In this document: positions 26,601-38,131 of the stretch, one piece after another
How the letters are laid out: every line of letters begins with the position of its first letter
How positions within the stretch are numbered: the first letter of the stretch is position 1
Source: Callaeas wilsoni
Lineage: Eukaryota > Chordata > Aves > Passeriformes > Callaeidae
DNA: 64,000 bases
Assembly (NCBI GenBank): GCA_013398955.1
Contig: VWPU01017465.1
Location: forward strand, 62,001 to 126,000
Reading direction: 5' to 3'
Position numbers and translations under genes: made by a program
The notes under the pieces: generated by a model
Told to the model about the DNA's origin: nothing
Databases searched by the model: none
Seen by the model: the letters and a program-made list of their open reading frames with translations, nothing else

Positions 26601-29600
26601 AGCTACTTCTGCATTCAGTTGAAACAGGTTCACATGACCGAGGTGTAGTCAGATGAGGCGTAGTCACGCTGTCTACAGATACCTGAAGATGAGTGAACCT
26701 TTTCCTCCTCTGCTTGCTTTGCAAGGTAAAGGCATCTCCTTCCAGTTGTAGTCCAGACTGATGTAATCCTTTCCTTCCTTGCTCATAAAACAGATTATAA
26801 TAGGCTACTCTTGTCCACTCAAAACTTCAGCTTCTACAGTTCCTCTCCTCCATAACTCTCACGTGCAACAAAAGCTCCTTGTGCTTCTTGCATCTGCTGT
26901 GGTCTTGGATTTGTTTGGATTAATAAAAATTCTCATTCTATGGATAACAGCTAATTATATCACTATGATCCACTCAAACAGCTGAGAAAAGAGGGAGTTC
27001 TCTGGCTTGCAACCCTCAGATAGAAATACTTCTAGATCAAGCATAAATTTGGCTCCTGATCCTACAATTTGTTCTGGTTTTTGGAGAGGTAGAACACCTG
27101 ATGCACTCTAAAATGTAGACTTTTGTATGTCTGCTTCTACTACTGTTTTGGTCCTACCTCATTCCCCAAGTATTTTAGACAAATTCAAGTTCTTGTAATT
27201 TTTATAATTCATGTCCATCCAAACTACAATTAAGTACATTGAGAGAAATACGTGATTTTAAAAAAATTGAGAAGACTGAAACTAAAAAGTATTATTAAAG
27301 AGCGAAGACAGATGAAAAACTGAAATTAACACCACATTTCTCAAAATAACACAGTATTTTCCATTTAAATTATTGTTTTCTGTTCTTTTATATTTTTTGA
27401 TTCCCCTTTCAAGTAAAAGTATGATGAATAAAGATTTGTTTCAGAGAAGTGCACCCACAATAACACCACATTTAATTTTATCCTGCTTGCTTTGCTAAAA
27501 CTTTTTGTGTTCTTTAGTCTTTTCTTATTTTTGACAGCTGGTGGAAGGGGAGACACTGACAATCACACATGAAATGGGAAGTCCTCCTTGTGCTATTTGT
27601 ACTCTGTGGAACATAAGTGCCTCCTAACACTGCAGCTGTGTGGCAGACAAGCAATGCAATTGTTTCATGCAATTTAGTCAAGAACAGCTAAAGAAGGAAA
27701 AACTTGACTTAGAAAAATCAGAGACAGATTCCAACTTTGCTCATTAAGGTTTAAAGAAAAGTGCTCTGTATGCCGGAATGACTGCCTTGGCGTGGTATAC
27801 TGCTTTCCAAGTCCTGAATTTCATGCCTTTTTTAGTTTCTAAAGCTGATTTCAATTTTGGACAGCATCCACCTAGAATTACTTGTATGTTTTTAATTTCT
27901 CCTTTGACTACAGAACTTAAACAAACAGGTTTGGCTGGGTGGATTTAATCAGAAACAGATAAAAAGTTTTGAAAATGAAAAGTAAGTATGCCGAGTGCAC
28001 CAAAGTCAACTTTCATTCATTTACTCTTCCTTTATTTCTGTTATTGGATAGTTTAAAACTCCAGTTTCTCAAAGACCTGAAGTAAAAAGAAATAATGAGC
28101 ACCAAGGATATTGAACTTACATATCAAATTTTTTCCAGAAATCTTAAATTAGAAGAGAGTCAAATGGAGTTTGTTGTCTGTTGCTAATGAACTAGATAAA
28201 GTTGAAAATGAGTCCAAGGTAAATGGGAGATAAGTGAAGTATCAAAGATTTCAGGAGCAGGAGTTTGCCTGCTCTGGTGTTATCTAAGGGTTTTTTAATG
28301 CCCTAAATTGTTCTTTGTTCTTTACTACCACAAGACAAGACTGATTTACTACAACAGTGTTAACAACACTTTAGAATTTCAATTTATTGCAATAGAACAA
28401 GATAAGTTGTTTGAAAAAAATTGAACTCTCTCTGCAGATAAAAACCTTGAGACCTTTAGATTTGATATTGGGGTCTCCTAGCTTCTAAAATCCTGGCTTC
28501 TTGGTCTTACCATTGAAATAAAAATCCTTGACCAGACTCAACTGACATGAAAAGTAAGATTAGGACTGCAATGAAAATGACTTATGAATTCAGAAAGTCC
28601 ATCTCAGTAAATAAAACTTAGTCATGTAAAAATTAAGGACATATTCTATTTCTACTTAAATTCAACTCAGAATATGTGCATTAAACAAGCGTATAAAACT
28701 TTCCATTTTTGAGGTCCTCATTTCAATATATCTGTGCCTAAAATTGGTCATTAAGGGTGTTAGGAATTGAAGCCTCATTGAATTCCCAGCTTTGTCATTG
28801 TCAATTGGCACTCTGCTGTTGACTTTTGTAGAATCAGGATTTCATCCAAGACACTACAACCTAAAACAAGTTCTGAGAAGTTTCAGCTGCCGTATTTATG
28901 ACAAGAGGGTTTTATCTTGACATTATAAAAAGTGAGATCATACAATTTACATTATTTTTCACTGCTAATAACTTTTATTATTGTGTATATCTATAACTGT
29001 TGAATCAAACGACAATTATAGAAGTAGAGACTCCAGTCTTACAGACCGTCATATTTTTACATAAGACTCAGAGTTCACATTACATTCACTAGAAAAATAG
29101 AGAGAAGGAAAATAAAAAGTAACAAAACCCTCTGTTCCTTCCAGTATGCTTAAAACAAGGGAATAACTTCCTCCCCATCATCCAAGCAGTAACCACCAAA
29201 TAAGAGTAGATAGCGTCCAACAATATTCCAAGAGTCAAAAGCATCAATTATTCCACAACCAGATGTCTAATCCTTCTTCTCAACTTGTAACAATTTCTAC
29301 AATACAGCTATGTGTTAGTCAAACAAAACAGACACAACAGTACAAAACCTCGGGCATGGCATGGAGAAATGGAAAGAAGAATGTCAAATAACTAGTGAAT
29401 ACATTATAGTAGAGCCTTTGCCTCCAAAACCTTGCCTATATTTCACCCACATCCCTGCAGAGGCATCAGTATGTGTAATAGAATATATTATCTTCCCTTA
29501 TAAACCTTTCCTATGCTATTCAGTATTGAACAGAAATTGTCCCTTTTTAAACTGTGGTGACAGTAGAAGGACTACAGAAAACCTACTGACTGAAATATCT

Positions 29601-32285
29601 GCATGCTACATATACTGTCCCCTAAACCAGAGAGGAGGAAATCAAGGTACAGCCGGAAAGTCCAATTTCAGTAAAAAGTCATAGCTCAAATACTGAGTGT
29701 AACAGAAATTCTCAGACATGATCACAAAAATATCAGCTAATGCAACTATTAGGATGTTTCAGATTGCTGTATTCTGATTTTCACATATCAAAAAAAGTAG
29801 AGGCAAGGACAACACATGATCAGCAGGTAGCCTTGACTTCCTCTTTGTCTTAGCTTACAGGAATTCTTACAGTAAAATGATTATAAAAGAAATCCCGTGA
29901 TCCTGAACAGAGATGCCTATAGGTTTTTGTGCAGTATGGGGCGCAGCACATCACTTGTTACTCACTACAGAAATAGCCAGTGATTTCTTCTTATTTTTGT
30001 CAGTTCTCAGCATATTTTTACTGATTTATGTGTTAAATCAAAATTTTTCCAATCTTCCCTCAGAAATAGTTTGTGGGTAAGTATTGATGTCCATGTTTCC
30101 CTTTACACTGTCCCACACTTACATGTGAACGTGTAACAGTTCACATACAGATGTTTATTTTGCTCAGCCATCTGTTCCATCTGAAACAAAAGAGATCACA
30201 GAAAATGAACTCCCACTGTAACTCTCTTTCTGAATACATAAACAAACAACTGAGCTCTCAACAAAAAGTCTGTTGGTTTTCACAATGTGTTGGAAAAGAT
30301 TGCACTTTATGGATGACTCAGAAAGTCAGGTCCCTGGTCTGAACAGCCTGGAATATACGTAAGATAATAATTAAAACATGATGGGTGATCATGGGCTAAG
30401 ACAGCATACAGATCACTCCAGAATTTTTATTTGCAGGATGGTGTTCTCTCTATTTTATTTTTCTTTATAGTTGTAGGTGTTTGGGTATATTCTTTTCAGA
30501 CAAACCCACAACTAAGAACGGAACTGGACATAAGCAGACGCAGTGAATGGCAATAAACTGAGACAAATGGATGTAATGAAGGACTTGAAGAGGAAGTGTG
30601 GTGGGAAGTGCCAAAATATAAGAATCTGTTTTCAGCTGCAGGGATGAGTTTGCCCATAAGGACTCAGTCACAAAACAGTGGTCAGGTAAGAGGCACACGC
30701 AGAGGGTGCACGAAATGGGAATAATAAAGTCTGCAAGAAGTATACATAATAGTATGCAGAACAATAACAAGAAAGAATTCTAGTTTGGGAAGGCCATTAA
30801 GAAGTATTTGAATTTAAGTCAATGAGAGAAAAAGGAGAGAACCATAAGAGGGTGAAGTTTGTAGTGAAATCCGTTAATTAAGAAGAAAGTTCAGTTATTT
30901 GGTGTGACTGGAAGGCAGTAGAGGAAAGGGAAAAGAAGGTATAGCAGCTATAGTACTGTCAGAGAACTGGTTCTCATGAATATGAAGAGATTTTGTCTAC
31001 CTGGAAATAGTTCTTATCCTTTCCTGCCTCCTTATCATATATCTGCATGGAAACCATACCTTTATTAGTTTCCCGTGTGGCCACAGCTGTCCAAGGCTGT
31101 TCCAAACTTTGGTCCTGAAAGTCTTAGAATGCCCTCAACCTAAAAACTGAGCAGGTATAAATAGTTTACCTAGGGTATGATCTGACCCCCAAATAAATGA
31201 ACATAAGTAGATTCAAATCTCACTGAAGAAGGCAACAGTAACACCTCGAGCCAAGCAGGTTCACTATAACTACTGGCTCTGTTTACACTGACATATATCA
31301 AGTCAAATTTCCTCACACACCAGCCCGGTTCTCACTGTATGTTTCATTTGGCTCTTACTACATTAGCTCATGCACTGCTGCATTGGAATGGATATAGCTA
31401 TACCATAATACCTGACTCCAGGATGAAAACTTTCCATTTTATACTCTCTGAAACTAAACAACCAGATGAAACATGAAATTTCATGCAATTGAGCCAATCA
31501 AATTCATGTCCTGATACCTGCAGTCAGGCTTTAAACCAGAATTGTACTTGGGGACTAAAATCCAGGCCTAGAAGAGATCAAGTAATGCAATGTTTCCTCC
31601 TATTTAACAGGTTAAGAAAACTAAAGAAGCAAACAAAATCCCAACAATGACAATACTTAAACCTGAAGTTTCTGTGGACGTATTCCTACCTTAAGTTTCC
31701 AAATATGGATATCTACCCCACACAACAGCCTACGATCTCCCTGTGTATTAAGTGGCAAGTAGTCACTAAACGAGGTAATTTTGTTGGTTTCTTTTTTTTA
31801 TTTGTCAAGGGACACTGTCTGGTATTACAGCAATAATTACTTCTTTAATGAGAAATTATGATTTTGAAAAATAAATCCATGAAATATTTGCACTATAAAA
31901 CAAAGAGTAAAAACACTTTAGCTGTAATATTACATTTGAAAAATATTTTGGCATATTTGATGCACAGACGAGTTTGGAAAATAAGAGTAAAAGTTGACAC
32001 TAATAAGGTAATAACTTATAAATCTGTTAAAACTTCCTACATATATAGCCACCTAGAATTACATTCATAGATACCCAAAGAAGCAGCAGCCAAACATGAT
32101 CAGACTCAGGAAGCAGTTCAGCGATGCTACTGCGTTATAAATCTACGAAAGCTGACTCATCTTGTGTTGACACAGCAGCTGTAGCACAGGAGGAAAGCTA
32201 AGTTAGCCCACGAGGGCTAACCTACAGCAGGCTGCAGTAAGAGTTATGGTGCAGCAGCTCGTTTATGTCTGGCTCATGAGCCCGT

Positions 32286-32304
32286 GCCCTGCCCTGCCCT
32301 GCCC
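32286..32304. repeat. (CCCTG)n short tandem repeat
   Basis: GCCCTGCCCTGCCCTGCCC gives nearly four units of a GC-rich pentamer within otherwise AT-rich DNA. Confidence 0.9.
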
Positions 32305-32832
32305 AGCACTGAGAAACAGAAGTAGCCAAGACAAACTTTTGAATACCTTGAAACTGATATTAATTCCTATTGCTTGTGGGTGAGTTTTCCACCTGACCTT
32401 TTGCACTGTAAAAAGTATTCATCCTTAGCATGTGAAGCTTCCAGTTTTTAGAATGGCTGTTTTACCACAGTGAACAAGGTTTTATGGAGCAACACCAGTG
32501 AAGTAGGACACCCAAGCCAAAGCAACTTAGAGTCATTCAAGTTCATGTTAAAGGGAAACTGCAACACCTCTCCTCTAGTCCTTTTATTAGGTCACATTAT
32601 TGAGAATGTGCTTTTTCTACTGATGTCTTAGGCATGAAATAATAATGTTATACCACATATCCAAAGTAAAAAGCATGGACACTCTTTAAGAAGAGAAAAG
32701 ATACATCCACAGCTCTTCTTACTGGGCACTGGTCTTGATACAGTCTATAAGAGCTGATCTCATGGCATAAAAAGACTCAAATAGATTGAGCTTCAAATAC
32801 TCATCCTTGCTGATTCTCTTACTCATGTACTT

Positions 32833-32853
32833 CTATATATATATATATACACA
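32833..32853. repeat. (TA)n/(CA)n microsatellite
   Basis: A run of TA dinucleotides passes into ACACAC. Confidence 0.9.
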
Positions 32854-32929
32854 CCTCAGACATTAATCGCTAGGAGTTTACACACAGACTAGTCATAAAC
32901 ACTCTTTTTTAGAAACACTGGTTCAATCA

Positions 32930-33250
32930 TTGCCATCTTGCTTTCAGTTTGCCTCATTCAAAATAAAGCCACTCTCACTGCTAGCTTTGATTTGATATAT
33001 AACCCTTTCAGACTCATTTCTGTTGTTCTTGTTGCATTCTGTTCTAGTCCCTACCTGGATATAACCACACAAATTAATGCTGATGCTGTCCTCAGTATAG
33101 TGACAGCATTAATAGTGCACTATTTTGTTGTCCACAATAAGCTCCCTCTTGTGCCTCTGGTGTTCTGTAATTAGGCCCCTTCAGACACACAGTTTGGTTA
33201 TTATGGTTCATCAGCTTTATAATGCATTATTCTAAATAGCTGCATTTCCA
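32930..33250. promoter_or_regulatory. Repeat-free block with inverted ATTAATGCTG arms; possible conserved element
   Basis: ATTAATGCTGATGCTGTC (33073-33090) and GACAGCATTAAT (33102-33113) form an inverted repeat with homeodomain-type ATTA cores; CTGTAATTAGG follows at about 33167. The block lies in the presumed first intron of the alternative LDB2 transcript, about 90-400 bp past its donor. A 78-codon open frame here resembles nothing known. Confidence 0.3.
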
Positions 33251-33254
33251 TTCT

Positions 33255-33304
33255 TTTTTTTTCCCTTTTCCTTTTTTCCTGTTAAAATAAAAAAAAAAAA
33301 AAAA
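33255..33304. repeat. Pyrimidine tract followed by 16-bp poly-A
   Basis: The plus strand has a T/C-rich stretch (33255-33280) and then an A run at 33289-33304. It lies about 30 bp beyond the donor site of the candidate LDB2 exon, within the presumed intron. Confidence 0.9.
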
Positions 33305-33335
33305 CCAGATAATAGAAGTAAAAAGAATTACTCAC

Positions 33336-33433
33336 CCTTCATCTCGATCCAACATAATGTTTATGGGCGGCAGGGAGAGCAGGAAGATGTTCTTGAGAAG
33401 AGAGGAACTTGAACAGCTTTATAGGACAACAAC
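33336..33433 (-). CDS. LDB2: Candidate alternative first exon of LDB2 (5' UTR plus MLDRDEG)
   Basis: On the minus strand an ATG at 33353-33355 opens MLDRDEG and runs into a strong donor, GTGAGT, whose GT begins at 33335; the exon ends GG in phase 2. LDB1, the LIM-domain-binding adaptor paralogous to LDB2, starts its short isoform MLDRDVG, and as I recall its gene structure the first exon there also ends with a split Gly codon followed by Pro. The ATG has A at -3. An in-frame TAA lies upstream, so the frame begins here. The 5' limit is uncertain: 33433 is the base after a good acceptor-like tract (TTTCTTCCTAG), while a TATA box at 33418-33423 suggests transcription starts near 33393. LDB2 lies downstream of QDPR on the same strand in mammals, which fits. 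Only seven residues support the name, so the identity is inferred. Confidence 0.6.
33418..33423 (-). promoter_or_regulatory. TATA box ahead of the candidate LDB2 alternative exon
   Basis: TATAAA on the minus strand (CCTATAAAGC) lies 62 nt before the ATG at 33355. A start site about 30 nt downstream would leave a 5' UTR of roughly 35-40 nt. Farther upstream are an octamer at 33519-33526, a CTTTGAT TCF/LEF-type site at 33596-33602 and E-boxes at 33502-33507 and 33538-33543. This resembles a tissue-specific TATA promoter rather than a CpG-island promoter. The same bases could simply be part of an internal exon if the acceptor at 33434-33435 is used. Confidence 0.4.
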
Positions 33434-33501
33434 CTAGGAAGAAATGACAAGCCAATACCCACATTTACTGTTTGTAAATCTGAGCATTGATTCTGCTTTC
33501 A

Positions 33502-33602
33502 CAAGTGGCTTTCATCAAATGCAAATCAGAAGCCTGGCATCTGCTTGAGTAACCAGGCAGCCCTGTCCCCCTTTCAAGGGAACAAAAGCCATACAATCAA
33601 AG
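33502..33602 (-). promoter_or_regulatory. Upstream motif cluster: octamer, E-boxes, TCF/LEF site
   Basis: The plus strand shows ATGCAAAT at 33519-33526, a consensus POU octamer; CAAGTG at 33502-33507 and CATCTG at 33538-33543, both E-boxes; and ATCAAAG at 33596-33602, a TCF/LEF core on the minus strand. They sit about 80-180 bp upstream of the TATA box of the candidate LDB2 exon. These are motif matches only; binding is inferred. Confidence 0.35.
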
Positions 33603-35000
33603 GGGTTTTAGAGGATGGCAAACTTATTGTAAGCTAGAAAAGGTTAAAAGTCTGCCAGGGCTTAAATATACGTCTCAGAACTCCTAAGCATGGAAGTACT
33701 TCTGACCTTCATGAATTTATTTTTTTTATGTGAAATGTTCCTGTATATTTGAAACATGATAAAAACTGACCAAACGGGAGACAAACTAGTTACATTTCTT
33801 ACTTCCCAACTGATTTCAAAAGCTTCAGAAAGCAAACTCATACAGTTTTATTTGTTCTCAGATTCCAAAAATCCAGCTCTGACCGACAGCACTCTGGCTG
33901 TCCTACAGGACCTACCTGTGCTCCCCTGCATAAGGGACAGATCCTCTGCAAAGATGGGTAACAATAGGAATTTACTTCAGACATGCTAATTCCTCTCTCG
34001 GAAATCTTCACTAAGAGTGGCACACCCTGGAAAATGGCTGAATCACATCTGGGTAGAGAAAAACAAACTTTTAATAATATTTTTATATTTTAAAATAGTA
34101 TTTTAATAATATGTAGCTTTTTCACATGCATTTCTGTTGTTCTTCTTTGAATTAACTGAAAATTCACTACTTCTACTTGCTTCAGTTAAAAGCACCCTTT
34201 CCCAGTGACAAAGAAAATCAGATTACTATTTCTACTGAAAATCTCTGAAAAATGTGTAATACTAATTTCACATGTATATTTACTGTGAAAATAAAGGGTT
34301 TTGCTGTATTATAACAGCATAAGATAGAAAATTTTTTTTACAATATATTAATACTTAATGAATTCATCAGAGTGTGTCTTTCTAATAGTCTTATTTCTCA
34401 TTCATTTGGGAATAATCACAAAGCTTATCCCAATGATTATGAGGTTAGAAACCAACATTCAAAGACTTTTAATAAGCCTAACGTGTCAGTTTGGTAAATT
34501 TTCAGCTTTTATTTAGTGATTGGTTCTAGATTCCAAAATAGAATACCATCTCACACACAAGTTTTAGCTTTATAAGAACAGGATTTGTCAATGCTATTAA
34601 TAACTAGATGGGTAATAATTCACTCTGACTAATGTCTGAAGGACCCTGCCACTGTGAGGATCCTTTGGAATTACAACCAGTTTAATTTAAAACGAGTCTT
34701 GGTTCTAATGTTTTGAATAGTCTAACAGAGCAACCTGTGCTTTCTTCTGAAGGAATCATAACTCTCTCAGGTGTTTAGAGACAACTATAAAGCAAAGGCT
34801 GGCAATACTCTAAGGCAAAACTAGAACAAAAAAACGACAACAGGAAGAAGGTTTGGGTTTGAGTTTTTAATATGTAGTAGGAACTACATAAATCAGATTA
34901 TGAAACTCAGTGTCACAAAATGTCATGGAGCCCAAAAATATACATAGTACTGAAATTAAATGATATGAGCTAAAGGAAAAATCTATTGATACCTATTGGT

Positions 35001-35061
35001 CCTGGTGGTACAAGTGTACATCTGACCTCCAGGTCAGATGGACGTACCAAAACCCGCCAGG
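35001..35061. repeat. 61-bp imperfect inverted repeat (hairpin)
   Basis: The core CATCTGACCT / AGGTCAGATG (35019-35028 and 35031-35040) is a perfect 10-bp inverted repeat with a 2-base loop. It is flanked by TGGTAC / GTACCA and, outermost, CCTGG / CCAGG, giving three stem segments separated by small internal loops. No transposon family is recognised. Confidence 0.8.
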
Positions 35062-37002
35062 CTTACCCTATACTTTGTCTCTTTTTAATTCTATACTTTC
35101 AGCACCTCGTGTTGGCAGTTATCTTTGTTGCATTAGCCAAGGAATAAGCTTGCAACAAACAGCCTTCTCTCTGAAGCATAGAATCTGGAGTTCAAGTAAT
35201 GCAGATACAAGTGATAAAAATAAAAACCAACCAAGACAACCACCAAACAGACACCAAAAGAGGAACATTAAGGACTTAAGAAGAGGATTTCAAGCAGGAA
35301 ACAGATTCTGTTATCATTGTAAATATACCAGGCAAAAGACTACTTCAAGGAGGAAGTATCCCATAGAAACAAACATTAGTGGTGATTCTGGACTAAGCAT
35401 CCTGCATTCTGCCCATCACATCTCAAAGACTATCCCCTGTTTGCTGCCAATGGGGCTTTCTCCCAAACTCAAACTCCTTACAGAGAGCCAGACAACTACA
35501 GAACACAAAATGGAAAAACCCGATGATACGGGACTACAACAAATGAACTAAAGGAAGAGGTCAGAGCATCAAAAGTGCAGTAGCAAGGGAACTGGTAAGG
35601 GATGTGAAACAGAGCAATCCTGACAGCAACCCAAGCAGCTGATGAATGCTGCCAAGTGATGGTCTGCCCAGGAACAGAGACATCACTGTCAGAAGGAAAG
35701 TACTGAGCTGAACTCAACTTCTGATATTGAGCTGACACTTCCATCCAACCCACTAAGAAAGTTCTTAAGGCAACACAATCAGGAAAAGAAAAAACAGAAG
35801 TTACATTATGCTGTTTTTCAATACAGTATCTTGTGTTCAGAGATGATCTGCACCCACAGCAATGTTTTCCCCGCAAGGACCTTTGTCTTGAGTAATATCA
35901 CAAGACCTTTCTTGTCCTAAAAGCAACATCTGGATTTAGTATATCTATTCAAATCAGACCCAGAAAAAATAAGAAATTCTGAGCTGAGTCATGCTCAGAA
36001 TAATTCTTATCTTCTCTGTGATTCCTTTCAGCTGCAGATATTAGACAATGTTTCCCAAGAAAGAATGCAAATAAAGTACTTCATTATTAGTCCTGAAAAT
36101 AAGTCAATTTCACCATATCAGCATTGCATAACTTGTTTTCATCTAATACAGTCATCTGCATAATAATTGGTCTTCCCAGACACTTTGACAGAACCACAAA
36201 ATGTAAGAACAAGTGTTAGGGTGGCATGCTATGTTTTTTTAAGATAGCTGTTCTAGAATGTCTGCAGTAATGCACAATGCACAATAAAGGTGATAAATTT
36301 TACCAATGCTATCCAAAATGCTGATGGCCTAATGTTAAGTACAATATCTTTTTTATTATGCTTACACAAGATAGACCCATGTAATAAGAGCATGATACAG
36401 TAATAAAAATTAAATAATATAGACATTAAACTACAATATCATTGTTTTCCACATAATCCTATGGTTTTAGTCAGATCCTGCTGCATTGTTATCAGATAAT
36501 ACATGCTGATTATTTCTTGAAGTACAAGTCAGAAATTTTTGAATTTTTAGTCTCTACATCTTATTAAATCAATGGGACACTGGTGTCTAAACAGTGGTAG
36601 CTCCCTCTCATAGGCTAGTACATAGGATAACACAGATTAAAGGTTAGAATCTTCCTAGCCTCTGTGATACCTTTGATGTTGTCTCTTACTTTAAAATCAG
36701 AGCAGTGACAGTCCTAACTGCAAGATTTTCAAAGGCACTGCAAACAAAACCATCAAATATTGAAATTGCTTTAACTTCTCACCTTCTCTTCTATCCCTGC
36801 ATTTACTTCTTTCTCCTTCCATACACACAAACACAAGCAAACGCATTCTCACACACACCGAAAAAGCAGAGAAAACTAGAAAGAGTCAACATTTTTTTAA
36901 TGTGAAAATACAGAAATACACTCTCATAAATGTGAATCTACCATGGCTTGAAGTCTAAACATTCAACACATAATTTGTAACTTTAATCAACACATCTCAT
37001 TT

Positions 37003-37165
37003 TGCTAATGCGTACTGACTGGCTGCCTGAGTGCTAATGAGCGTCCCTGAATGCTAATGGCTCTGTGAAACTAGATGGCCTCTGAGCATCACATGGATTA
37101 TCTGAAACTTATTTGCATCTCAGATTCCCAGCACCATTCAGCTTCACCTCTCTTTGACCTTGACA
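37003..37165. promoter_or_regulatory. Candidate enhancer: three TGCTAATG words, octamer, nuclear-receptor half-sites
   Basis: TGCTAATG occurs at 37003-37010, 37032-37039 and 37052-37059. A consensus octamer ATTTGCAT is at 37111-37118, and TGACCTTGACA (two TGAC-type half-sites) is at 37155-37165. The block is free of recognisable repeats. Function is inferred. Confidence 0.35.
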
Positions 37166-37519
37166 TTTTATAAACCAGGGAGAACAGTTGTGTTATGAAA
37201 GAAAAGCCAAAACCGAACCAAAAAATGCAGGCAGGCATATATCCATCTAGAATAAATTAGAAACAATTTAATGAGTTGAATATTCTCACACTAGAATATG
37301 GTCACTGTAAGCCATTATACATCTTATCTCCCTTTTCTTTGAACTCTAATGCTTACAAGACATATGCTTACGAATACAGTGTGTATAGCCAGGAGATAGT
37401 AGGACAAGGTGTGTGAGAAGAGTTAATACCTTTTAGAACCAATTGATTTGCCAGCAATTAAACATATTAAGTATATTATACATTACTGCATATATTACTA
37501 TGAGGTAACATAATTTTTT

Positions 37520-37536
37520 TTATATATATATATATA
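37520..37536. repeat. (TA)n microsatellite
   Basis: A run of TA dinucleotides preceded by a short T tract. Confidence 0.9.
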
Positions 37537-38131
37537 ATGAGTTCAGCACAGTTGGAATAAAAGACAGTGCTTCAGGTACACAAGACCTCCTTCGAATCTT
37601 AGCTCATGTATTAAAATTGTATATTCCCTTTTCTCCAACATATAACATTTATTTGGCTATTGTCAGATTTGTCCTGTAACTTCACAAAAGCCCCACCATC
37701 CTGTTCCAGTGAGCAGATATTGCATCAATGCCCTGCTTTAAAGGGAAACCTATCCTCAAGGTATTATTTCACTGCTCTTCGTGTCATAGCACTCTATGAA
37801 AAGTCAGAAATATTTTCCCTGAAAGCTTTTCTTCTTTTTAAACTGTGTTTCATGTTGGTATTTTTTTCTGTTAGGAAATCCATAGATACAAATATATACA
37901 CGTGAACACATACATTTACATATTTTCAGGAAAATAAACTTTCTTGTCTGTAAAGAGACATGAAAATGATAATTGAAGAATAAGATGCAAATACTACTTT
38001 AAAATAAACTGTCTTTTTACTTTTTACTATCTTCAGAGTAAATAGACAGATGATATTCACATGATAATCAGATCTGTTTCCCAGCTTGAAATACAGCAGA
38101 AGCACTTGATACATTGCTAAAGTCAAAACCC

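Larger units (their letters stand above)
17131..33254. other. Long intergenic stretch (probably LDB2 5' region)
   Basis: About 16 kb without a recognised CR1 copy, unusual beside the rest of the window. It holds the X-box-like site at 18667, a weak CTCF-like match near 21595, the A-rich tract at 20498, the (TA)n at 32833 and the possible conserved block at 32930. If the exon at 33336 is real, this is intron of the alternative LDB2 transcript. Confidence 0.5.
33603..38131. other. Intergenic stretch with hairpin and motif cluster
   Basis: Holds the hairpin at 35001, the homeodomain/octamer cluster at 37003 and the (TA)n at 37520. The 158-codon open frame at 35075-35551 is discussed among rejected items. 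Confidence 0.55.

Noticed and set aside
1..33300. Search for the usual LDB2 first coding exon (MSSTPHDPFYSSPFG-like)
   Set aside because: No matching sequence was seen on either strand; it should lie further left, outside the window.
35075..35551. 158-codon plus-strand open frame
   Set aside because: No recognisable domain, no coherent splice sites and low-complexity Lys/Gln/Arg-rich stretches; fits chance in AT-rich DNA.
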